The position numbers and the translations under genes are program-made. The notes under the pieces were generated by a model. The model was not told the origin of the DNA. It was given only the letters and a program-made list of their open reading frames with translations, and made no database searches. A stretch of DNA of 64,000 bases. It comes from Pogonophryne albipinna (lineage: Eukaryota > Chordata > Actinopteri > Perciformes > Artedidraconidae). Positions 35,205-47,512 of the stretch are shown here, piece after piece (the stretch's first letter is position 1; each line of letters starts with the position of its first letter). The DNA lies in assembly GCA_028583405.1 (NCBI GenBank), contig CM053253.1, positions 3,192,118 to 3,256,117 of the forward strand. The letters are read 5' to 3'.

Positions 35205-36000
35205 ACACTGGTGAAAATTAACTAAGTACATTTGCTTGTGTATTTTTGTAGTTCTATTTCTACTCTACTTATTGGATATTTAATTTTGTATTCATCTGCT
35301 TTTAGTTGTTCATCCCATACCTGCAGTAAAAACCATTAATGCAGCAGTAATCATATTCAGAAGAGTTCATAAACATGTTGTATATTATAATGAAACAATG
35401 ACAGGGAACCTTTACTGCTCAATGAGTACTTACAAAACTGTAAGTATATTTTGTACAAAAGAAAAACAACATGAGATTTTGTTCTGAAAGAAAACTAAAT
35501 GTCTCCAAAGATATGTAAAGGTAAAGACTTCACATCCCATGATGCACTGCTGCCACCTGCTGGCTGTCACGAGATCATACCGAGTCTGCGCAGTTGAATG
35601 GTCACGTCTGAATAAGGGGATGAATGTGATTTTAATTCAAATGTGATTCTTCATGTGTAATAAGACTTAACATTTTGATATTATTAAAACAAATGTTTTT
35701 TTAATTAGCGTCAATGAAACTGAAACAATTTGACCATTTCTATTATATGTGTTTATTTAGTTAAAGAGCACTTTTCATAAACAAAAGGTAACCATTAAGA
35801 AAATGATACAAATACAAAACATAACAACCCCCCTTACAATCCATCAAGAGAGCTAGACATAAGTTATCTATTATAACTATACGTACTTCACCAAAATAAT
35901 TAATAAAAACACTAAAATTAAGTGTAAAGAAAAATGTTGACAGATGCTTTTTCTAATGAAATAATAAAACCTCGTGACCTCTCACTGACCTCTGATCGGG
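33701..36000. other. mecp2-bmb intergenic region, no gene recognised
   Basis: AT-rich sequence with a (CA)n tract at 35162-35200. Short frames (33947-34159, 34201-34461, 34969-35214) show no family resemblance. A GC-rich block starts at about 36030, at the bmb start. Confidence 0.6.
35162..35200. repeat. (CA)n microsatellite
   Basis: About 20 CA repeats between mecp2 and bmb. Confidence 0.97.
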
Positions 36001-36044
36001 TACAATTCTAGCTCTCTGATTGGCTGAGCCTCAGACAGGTGAAG

Positions 36045-39000
36045 ATGGCAGCTCAGGTGCTCGCGCTGCTGCTGCTGCTGTTGGGCGGCTCGGTGCTCCT
36101 TGCGCTCTACCCCCCCGGATCCGGTCCGGACTCTGATGCGCGAGGCATGGCGGAGCTGCGGCGCGTGCAGAGCCTCGCGACTCAGCCCAGGTACGGAGGG
36201 TGCTGGGCGCGAGCTCTGGACAACCTGGACACGCGCTGCACGGACATGACGTCAGAGAGCCAGAGCCGCATCGCGCTGAGCTTCACCTTCTGTCACCTGA
36301 GCAGGTAAGTCAGTCAGCAGGCTCTGAACGGGGGGTTTATGCATAATGATCTGATTTGATCTTAATTATTCTTATAGATATTAAATAACCTGAAGGACAT
36401 GAGATAAGTTTCCTGGATGAACACTTCCCGTTTGACCATGCATTACTCATCACATGCTAAATTGATGTGGCTTATTTGAAGCTAATGTACCTGCAGTTGG
36501 TGTATTTCACTTATTGTAAGTCAATTTGGACAGAAGCGTAATGAAATGTAACGCTCGTTAAATTGGGAAGTGTGCAGATTTAACTGTCATTAACATTTCA
36601 GACATTGAGGGATTTTTTTCTATATTGAATATTATTCAAACTATATTCTCATACTTATATCATATAGTATAATATTGTTGACATTAGAATGATGTTCCTT
36701 TTTTATTGAGTTGATTTCATTTTTCAGATATTGTACTTTAAAGTGTAGACATTCTCAGTTAGTTAAGCATCTGCATTCAAAATGTTAGTTAACATGGCCA
36801 ACTTCTGAATGTTATACAATATGGACTTTTTTAGTAGCTTGTGATTGTCCCCAACAATATTTTTAAACTATATTTTGTGTTGTAATTTGAATCTTTTAAG
36901 TAGCATCAGATGAATGTAGTTGAGGAAATGGAAAGTATAGCTAGCTGATTTTTGTTTTCTGAAGTTTTTAAATATCAGCGGTCCTGCTACTTCTTTCCTC
37001 CTACTGTGACAATCCTGAACACGACCTCTGCGCACTTTCTGCTGTTTTTCTGTTTCGTCTTATTTGCAAAAAATAGTCTCATGACTGAATTTCATTGCAC
37101 AATTCTGTGTCTGTTACATTGACAGTAAATTATCTCTGTCTGTCAGCTCGGGCAGGGATTTCCCATCATGCCCCGAGGGGTCGGAGGTCAGCAGCTGTAC
37201 AGGAGCGATGGACGCCGTGGCCTTCAACGCCTACACTGAGTTCTTCACACACACACACTCCATCTGTCAACACCTGCAGTCTGAAGCCTGGCAGAGCCGG
37301 GCGGAGAACACCATGTTCAGGTGAGACTCCGGGAACATTAACACAGGTGCAGCGGACTTAACACACATCTGACCAGAGGTGGGAAGTAGTGGAGTACAAA
37401 TACTTCATTACTGTACTTAAGTACATTTTTCTGGTATCAGTACTTTACTCCACGACTTATTTTACTTTGACTTCTTACATTTTGAACACAAATACCTGTA
37501 CTTTCTACTTCTTACATGTTGAACCCAAATACCTGTACTTTCTACTTCTTACATGTTGAACACAAATACCTGTACTTTCTACTTCTTACATGTTGAACCC
37601 AAATACCTGTACTTTCTACTTCTTACATGTTGAACACAAATACCTGTACTTTCTACTTCTTACATGTTGAACCCAAATACCTGTACTTTCTACTTCTTAC
37701 ATGTTGAACACAAATACCTGAACTTTCTACTTCTTACATGTTGAACACAAATACCTGTACTTTCTACTTCTTACATGTTGAACACAAATACCTGAACTTT
37801 CTACTTCTTACATGTTGAACACAAATACCTGTACTTTCTACTTCTTACATGTTGAACACAAATACCTGTACTTTCTACTTCTTACATGTTGAACACAAAT
37901 ACCTGTACTTTCTACTTCTTACATGTTGAACACAAATACCTGTACTTTCTACTACTTACATGTTGAACACAAATACCTGTACTTTCTACTTCTTACATGT
38001 TGAACACAAATACCTGTACTTTCTACTACTTACATGTTGAACACAAATACCTGTACTTTCTACTTCTTACATGTTGAACCCAAATACCTGTAACTTTCTA
38101 CTTCTTACATGTTGAACACAAATACCTGTACTTTCTACTTCTTACATGTTGAACCCAAATACCTGTACTTTCTACTTCTTACATGTTGAACACAAATACC
38201 TGTACTTTCTACTTCTTACATGTTGAACACAAATACCTGTACTTTCTACTTCTTACATGTTGAACACAAATACCTGTACTTTCTACTACTTACATGTTGA
38301 ACACAAATACCTGTACTTTCTACTTCTTACATGTTGAACCCAAATACCTGAACTTTCTACTTCTACATGTTGAACACAAATACCTGTACTTTCTACTTCT
38401 TACATGTTGAACACAAATACCTGTACTTTCTACTTCTTACATGTTGAACACAAATACCTGTACTTTCTACTTCTTACATGTTGAACACAAATACCTGTAC
38501 TTTCTACTTCTTACATGTTGAACCCAAATACTTGAACTTTCTACTTCTTACATGTTGAACACAAATACCTGTACTTTCTACTTCTTACATGTTGAACCCA
38601 AATACCTGTACTTTCTACTTCTTACATGTTGAACACAAATACCTGTACTTTCTACTTCTTACATGTTGAACACAAATACCTGTACTTTCTACTTCTTACA
38701 TGTTGAACACAAATACCTGTACTTTCTACTTCTTACATGTTGAACACAAATACCTGTACTTTCTACTACTTACATGTTGAACACAAATACCTGTACTTTC
38801 TACTTCTTACATGTTGAACCCAAATACCTGAACTTTCTACTTCTTACATGTTGAACACAAATACCTGTACTTTCTACTTCTTACATGTTGAACACAAATA
38901 CCTGTACTTTCTACTTCTTACATGTTGAACACAAATACCTGTACTTTCTACTTCTTACACGTTGAACACAAATACCTGTACTTTCTACTTCTTACACGTT

Positions 39001-41678
39001 GAACACAAATACCTGTACTTTCTACTTCTTACACGTTGAACTCAAATACCTGTACTTTCTACTTCTTACATGTTGAACACAAATACCTGTACTTTCTACT
39101 TCTTACATGTTGAACACAAATACCTGTACTTTCTACTTCTTACATGTTGAACACAAATACCTGTACTTTCTACTTCTTACACGTTGAACACAAATACCTG
39201 TACTTTCTACTTCTTACATTTTGAACCCAAATACCTGTACTTTCTACTTCTTACATGTTGAACACAAATACCTGTACTTTCTACTTCTTACACGTTGAAC
39301 ACAAATACCTGTACTTTCTACTTCTTACACGTTGAACACAAATACCTGTACTTTCTACTTCTTACACGTTGAACTCAAATACCTGTACTTTCTACTTCTT
39401 ACATGTTGAACTCAAATACCTGTACTTTCTACTTCTTACATGTTGAACCCAAATACCTGTACTTTCTACTTCTTACATGTTGAACACAAATACCTGTACT
39501 TTCTACTTCTTACATGTTGAACACAAATACCTGTACTTTCTACTTCTTACATGTTGAACACAAATACCTGTACTTTCTACTACTTACATGTTGAACACAA
39601 ATACCTGTACTTTCTACTTCTTACATGTTGAACCCAAATACCTGAACTTTCTACTTCTTACATGTTGAACACAAATACCTGTACTTTCTACTTCTTACAT
39701 GTTGAACACAAATACCTGTACTTTCTACTTCTTACATGTTGAACACAAATACCTGTACTTTCTACTTCTTACACGTTGAACACAAATACCTGTACTTTCT
39801 ACTTCTTACACGTTGAACACAAATACCTGTACTTTCTACTTCTTACACGTTGAACTCAAATACCTGTACTTTCTACTTCTTACATGTTGAACACAAATAC
39901 CTGTACTTTCTACTTCTTACATGTTGAACACAAATACCTGTACTTTCTACTTCTTACATGTTGAACACAAATACCTGTACTTTCTACTTCTTACACGTTG
40001 AACACAAATACCTGTACTTTCTACTTCTTACATTTTGAACCCAAATACCTGTACTTTCTACTTCTTACATGTTGAACACAAATACCTGTACTTTCTACTT
40101 CTTACATGTTGAACACAAATACCTGTACTTTCTACTTCTTACACGTTGAACACAAATACCTGTACTTTCTACTTCTTACACGTTGAACTCAAATACCTGT
40201 ACTTTCTACTTCTTACATGTTGAACTCAAATACCTGTACTTTCTACTTCTTACATGTTGAACCCAAATACCTGTACTTTCTACTTCTTACATGTTGAACA
40301 CAAATACCTGTACTTTCTACTTCTTACATGTTGAACCCAAATACCTGTACTTTCTACTTCTTACACGTTGAACCCAAATACCTGTACTTTCTACTTCTTA
40401 CATGTTGAACCCAAATACCTGTACTTTCTACTTCTTACACGTTGAACCCAAATACCTGTACTTTCTACTTCTTACACGTTGAACCCAAATACCTGTACTT
40501 TCTACTTCTTACATGTTGAACCCAAATACCTGTACTTTCTACTTCTTACATGTTGAACTCAAATACCTGTACTTTCTACTTCTTACATGTTGAACCCAAA
40601 TACCTGTACTTTCTACTTCTTACATGTTGAACTCAAATACCTGTACTTTCTACTTCTTACATGTTGAACTCAAATACCTGTACTTTCTACTTCTTACATG
40701 TTGAACCCAAATACCTGTACTTTCTACTTCTTACATGTTGAACTCAAATACCTGTACTTTCTACTTCTTACATGTTGAACTCAAATACCTGTACTTTCTA
40801 CTTCTTACATGTTGAACTCAAATACCTGTACTTTCTACTTCTTACATGTTGAACCCAAATACCTGTACTTTCTACTTCTTACATGTTGAACTCAAATACC
40901 TGTACTTTCTACTTCTCTCATTTTCCAAACAGCTGGTTCCTTTAGTCTGAATGTGTGTTTGGTGGCGTGATCATTATTCTTTAGAGTCATTGCGTGCCTA
41001 TTGATTTGAACACGATCCGTGTATCCATCATTTCCTGGTCTTCTCTAAAGAAGAGGGACCAATGGAAACGTTGTCATGTTGCCGTTGTTCAGCATGGAAA
41101 CATTCATTAGCTAACAATGACATTATTGTTCTATTGATATAAAGGGAGGTCAGGTACTCTTTAAAACAGCTGCTAGTTATGGGTACTTTTTACTGAAGTA
41201 CACTTCAAAGCCTCTTTACTTTGACTTGAGTAAAGAAGTTTAGTCAGTACTTCTACCAGAGTATTTAACACGAGTATCTGTACTTCTACTTGAGTAAAGG
41301 ATGTGAGTACTTTTGCCATCTCTGATCTGACACACTGCATTTCACACAAACACTCCTAACCTAAAACGATGTCATTCAGCAATTGAGCTTTATAGTAATA
41401 TAAACCGTTGAATTAATTTTTTTATAATAATATAATCTCAATGTAATTGTTACACACACCTCCTTAACAGCAACATTTATTCAGTCAATGAATTCTCTGT
41501 AATATCAGGGTTTGCTTTACCTCTTTCTTTTCAGAAGGAGTATTTTGTAAGTAAAGACAAATATCTGTAAGCTCAACAGAGAAATAAAAAAGCTACATTA
41601 AAAAGTCAAATGCCCTCTGATGGAGTCGTGATCTAATGTGTGTGGGCAACATGTAAAATCCACTTGTGATCCGTACCT

Positions 41679-41766
<88 letters not shown>

Positions 41767-42290
41767 CTATACACTTGTTATATGTGTGTGTGTCTCAGGT
41801 TGACGGAGAGCTCAGCAGGTGTTGCGGAGCAGCTTCTGTCCACCAGGCAGATGGCTGAAGACCTCATTGATGCCCAGACCCTTGCCTTACAGGCACAGAA
41901 GGAGATCCTTGACAACGGAGAGGAGCTGAGAGTCACCTTGCAAGACTCTACCCAGGGTATAAAATACATTGGCAAAATAACAGCCTTAAAGACTATCCAC
42001 TGGGCTAATAAACACGTACAGAAAGAGCCTTAAAGGTCCCCTATTATACTGTTTTTCATCAATATATTACAGGTCTCAGATACATCCAGAACATGTCTCT
42101 GATTGGCTGAAACACCAAACAGATCATTGCAGCATTACCCATAATCCCCTCTGTTTCAGCCCTGTTTCCAAAGTGCTGATTCTCTGTCTGTTACTTTAGA
42201 TGAGAATAAGGAGCCCCTCCCCACGCCCCTCTGAGAGACATTTGGTTACAAAGAACTCAATGGTGCTCTAGGAGGAGATTCAGGTGATAA

Positions 42291-42336
<46 letters not shown>

Positions 42337-45300
42337 CCTTGGTTACCTTGGTTGGTGATAAAAGTAAAACAATTGGTAGCAAAAAAGCTAATTTGGTATT
42401 AAAAAAAAAGCAGGGTCACAGTAGCCTTAACCCAGCTCAAACTGTTTTTCTGTCTACCTGTCTCTCTGTCCACCTGTCTCTCTCTCCACCTGTCCACCTG
42501 TCGCTCTCTGTCCACCTGTCTCTCTGTCCACCTGTCTCTCTGTCCACCTGTCTCTCTCTCCACCCGTCTGTCTCTCTCTCCACCCGTCTGTCTCTCTCTC
42601 TCCACCCGTCTGTCTCTCTCTCCACCCGTCTGTCTGTCTCTCTCTCCACCGTCTGTCTCTCTCTCCACCTGTCTGTCTCTCTCTCCACCTGTCTGTCTCT
42701 CGCTCCACCCGTCTGTCTCTCTCTCCACCTGTCTCTCTCTCTCCACCCGTCTCTCTCTCCACCCGTCTGTCTCTCTCTCCACCCGTCTGTCTCTCTCTCC
42801 ACCCGTCTGTCTCTCTCTCCACCTGTCTGTCTCTCGCTCCACCCGTCTGTCTCTCTCTCCACCTGTCTCTCTCTCTCCACCCGTCTCTCTCTCCACCCGT
42901 CTGTCTCTCTCTCCACCCGTCTGTCTCTCTCTCCACCGTCTGTCTCTCTCTCCACCCGTCTGTCTCTCGCTCCACCTGTCTGTCTCTCGCTCCACCCGAC
43001 TGTCTCTCTCTCCACCTGTCTCTCTCTCTCCACCCGTCTCTCTCTCCACCCGTCTGTCTCTCTCTCCACCCGTCTGTCTCTCTCTCCACCGTCTGTCTCT
43101 CTCTCCACCTGTCTGTCTCTCTCCACCCGTCTGTCTCTCTCCACCCGTCTGTCTCTCTCTCCACCTGTCTGTCTCTCTCCACCTGTCTGTCTCTCTCTCC
43201 ACCTGTCTGTCTCGCTCTCTCCACCTGTCTGTCTCTCTCTCTCTCCACCTGTCTGTCTCTCTCTCTCTCCACCTGTCTGTCTCTCTCTCTCTCCACCTGT
43301 CTGTCTCTCTCTCTCTCCACCTGTCTGTCTCTCTCTCTCTCCACCCGTCTGTCTCTCTCTCCACCTGTCTCTCTCTCTCTCCACCCGTCTGTCTCTCTCT
43401 CCACCCGTCTGTCTCTCTCTCCACCTGTCTCTCTCTCTCCCGTCCACCCTCTCTCCCGTCCACCTGTCTCTCTCTCCACCTGTCTCTCTGTCTCTCCACC
43501 CGTCTGTCTCTCTCTCTCCACCCGTCTGTCTCTCTCTCTCTACCCGTCTGTCTCTCTCTCTCCACCCGTCTGTCTCTCTCTCTACCCGTCTGTCTCTCTT
43601 TCCACCCGTCTGTCTCTCCTGTCCACCTGTCTCTCTCTCCACCTGTCTCTCTCTCTCCTGTCCACCTGTCTCTCTGTCTCTGCACCCGTCTTTCTCTCTC
43701 TCCACCCGTCTGTCTCTCTCTCCACCCGTCTGTCTCTCTCTCCCCCCGTCTGTCTCTCTCTCCACCCGTCTGTCTCTCTCTCCACCCGTCTGTCTCACTC
43801 TCCACCCGTCTGTCTCTCGTCTGTCTCTCTCTCCACCTGTCTGTCTCTCTCTCCACCCGTCTGTCTCTCTCTCCACCCGTCTGTCTCTCTCTCCACCCGT
43901 CTGTCTCTCTCTCCACCCATCTGTCTCTCTCTCCACCCGTCTGTCTCTCTCTCCAACCGTCTGTCTCTCTCTCCACCTGTCTCTCTCTCTCTCCACCTGT
44001 CTCTCTCTCCACCCGTCTGTCTCTCTCTCTCTCCACCCATCTCTCTCTCCACCCGTCTGTCTCTCTCTCCACCTGTCTTTCTCTCTCTCCACCCGTCTCT
44101 CTCTCCACCCGTCTGTCTCTCTCTCCACCTGTCTGTCTCTCTCTCCACCTGTCTCTCTCTCTCTCCACCCGTCTCTCTCCACCGTATGTCTCTCTCTCCA
44201 CCCGTCTGTCTCTCTCACCACCTGTCTGTCTCTCTCTCCACCTGTCTGTCTCTCTCTCCACCCGTCTATCTCTCTCTCCACCTGTCTGTCTCTCTCTCCA
44301 CCTGTCTGTCTCTCTCTCCACCTGTCTCTCTCTCTCTCTCCACCCGTCTCTCTCCACCCGTATGTCTCTCTCTCCACCCGTATGTCTCTCTCTCCACCCG
44401 TCTGTCTCTCTCTCCACCCGTCTCTCTCCACCCGTATGTCTCTCTCTCCACCCATCTGTCTCTCTCTCCACCCGTCTGTCTCTCTCTCCACCCGTCTGTC
44501 TCTCTCTCCACCCGTCTGTCTCTCTCTCCACCTGACTCTCTCTCTCTCCACCTGTCTGTCTCTCTCTCCACCTGTCTCTCTCTCTCTCCACCTGTCTCTC
44601 TCTCTCTCCACCTGACTCTCTCTCTCTCCACCTCTCTCTCTCTCTCCACCTCTCTCTCTCTCCACCTCTCTCTCTCTCTCTCCACCCGTCTGTCTCTCTC
44701 TCCACCCGTCTGTCTCTCTCTCCACCCGTCTCTCTCTCTCTCTCCACCTGACTCTCTCTCTCTCCACCTGACTCTCTCTCTCTCCACCTGTCTGTCTCTC
44801 TCTCCACCCGTCTGTCTCTCTCTCCACCTGTCTCTCTCTCTCTCCACCTGACTCTCTCTCTCTCCACCTCTCTCTCTCTCCACCCGTCTGTCTCTCTCTC
44901 CACCCGTCTGTCTCTCTCTCCACCCGTCTGTCTCTCTCTCCACCCGTCTCTCTCTCTCTCCACCTGACTCTCTCTCTCTCCACCTGTCTGTCTCTCTCTC
45001 CACCCGTCTGTCTCTCTCTCCACCCGTCTGTCTCTCTCTCCACCCGTCTGTCTCTCTCTCCACCCGTATGTCTCTCTCTCCACCTGTCTGTCTCTCTCTC
45101 CACCCGTCTGTCTCTCTCTCCACCCGTCTGTCTCTCTCTCTCCACCCGTCTGTCTCTCTCTCTCCACCCGTCTGTCTCTCTCTCTCCACCCGTCTGTCTC
45201 TCTCTCTCCACCCGTCTGTCTCTCTCTCTCCACCCGTCTGTCTCTCTCTCCACCTGTCTGTCTCTCTCTCCACCCGTCTGTCTCTCTCTCCACCCGTCTG

Positions 45301-47443
45301 TCTCTCTCTCCACCCGTCTGTCTCTCTCTCCACCCGTCTGTCTCTCTCTCCACCCGTCTGTCTGTCAGGCCTGCGCTCGGTGTTCTCGGAGCTGAACGGC
45401 GCCTCCAGGCAGCAGCAGGTGGCGCTGTCTGAACTCTTCAACAGAGTGTCCTTCCTGCAGAGCTTCCTGATGGTGGAGGCTCACAGCCTGAGCTCCTGCT
45501 GCTACAACGCTGCTGCCCTCTGCACCGCCTTCCTCCTGACCGCCACGCAGCGCTCCTCCAGAGCCAGGTAACTCCTCCTCTTCCTCACCTCCACCCTCAG
45601 ACAGGTAACTCCTCCTCCTCTTCCTCATCACCACCCTCAGAGAGGAAACCCCTCCTCTTCACCTCTCCTCTCGTACACCTACTGGTCACGTTTGTTTTGG
45701 CACTGAGTGGCCAATATGTGTATTTGAGATCTGTGCTTGATTGATAACCCGTATTGATCTGTGTCTGTTTATTTAGGTTGATGTTGTTGACATTGGTGTG
45801 TTTAAATGTCTTCCTGGAGAGGAAGATCTACCAGTTTGTGATGAACTCGGATCATCCTGAACACAAACACATGGTCAGCACTTTTCACCTGAGTCTCTGA
45901 AGTACTGCTGTAGCTGTGTGTTGTCGTCATCACTTCTGTGTGCGTGTGTGTGTGTGTGTGTGTTTGCAGGAGCTGGTCAGTGTGTATGTGAGTGTGTTGC
46001 GGCGCTTCATGGTGTGTGTTGGTGTGTGTGTGCTGCTGGTGGTGTGTGTTCGGTACAGAGACCCCGTGCAGCAGAGTCTGCAGGTGCTGCAGCAGCTGAA
46101 GGAGGCGCTGCTGCATGCAGGTGAGACGAAGAACAAGAAGAAATGTTTTAAACTGGGAAATAAATCTTAAATAATGTAAAAAAACATAAACTTATATCAG
46201 GCATCAACATTTTGTATTTGTCCAGCAGCAGAGAAATGTTAGTGCAAAGCGGACAGTACAGATAAAGACAAAATAAACACAATAAATGAAGAGGCAAACA
46301 CACATTTATAAAATAACAATCAAATAAGTGCACATCCAAGGTAGAACAGATCAGTAGCCGCTTTATAACGTAGACATCAACAAGTAAAAGTAATGACGTA
46401 GCCAGTAATACCAGAAATGGTAACAAAAAATGCAAAAATAGTAGCACCCAGTGATCATAATATTATATCGTAAATGTTGCATGTATTTTACTAAACTAAT
46501 GCCATATAACCACATAATCACTTTAGCATCATTACTGTATAACACATGTTGTCAGAACTTTCTCCAATTGAACAAACAAAAAACTGAGATCATTGTTTTT
46601 GGAGCAAAGAAGGACCGATTTAAAAAGAGCTTCAGTCGGCAGATTACTAGTGATGGACTCAGACCTGAATTTCAACAGTCACATTACAACAGTTATTAGG
46701 TCTGCCTACTACCACCTGAAGAACATATCTAGGATTAAAAAACGTGTCCATGCTTTTATTTTCAGTAGACTCGACTGCTGCAATAGTGTCTTCACAGGTC
46801 TCACAAAAACATCCATCAGAAAGCTGCAGCTGATTCAGAACGCTGCTGCTCGAGTCCTCACTGACACTAAAAGAGTGGATCACATCAGTCAAATCTTTAC
46901 ACTGTTTTTAAATCACAAAATGGTTTAGGACCAAAGTGTATTAACGATCTCCTGCATAATTATGAACCATCAAGGTGCCTCAGGTCCTCTGGGTCGGGTC
47001 TGCTCTCGGTTCCGAGAGTAAGAACAAAACATGGAAAAGCAGCGTTTAGCTGTTATGCCCCGACACTCTGGAACAAACTGCCCGAAACATGCAGGTCCGC
47101 AGAAACTCTGACTATTTTCAAAACGAGACTGAAAACATATCTTTTTGCCTTGAGCAACAATCTGGTTTTCAGCATTAATATCATTCAAATGAACACACTA
47201 CATATCATACATTTATATTTTATTAAACCAACTTTTTACATATTTGTTGTTATATACTTAAGTAAGATGTGCACATTTGTACTTCAAATTCTATCTTAAT
47301 ATTTCAGATTTATGTATTTTTGTATTCTTGAATGGAGCAACTTTTTAAAATCCCATTTTCCCCAGAGGATAAATAGAGTGCATCTTATTCTACGTTTGTA
47401 ATGTCTTTCCACTCATTACTCCGTCTGTCTGCAGAGAGTTTGG

Positions 47444-47512
<69 letters not shown>

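Noticed and set aside
41957..42033. Extension of bmb exon 3 through GIKYIGKITALKTIHWANKH to a stop
   Set aside because: A good donor (CAGG|GTATAA) in the phase matching exon 4 precedes it. The extension has no Kar5-family resemblance, though intron retention here would give a truncated protein.
42339..45571. Very long ORFs on both strands (RRVERETDGW-type and SLSPPVCLSLH-type repeats)
   Set aside because: They are translations of the pyrimidine minisatellite. Only 45369-45567 on the + strand is a real bmb exon.
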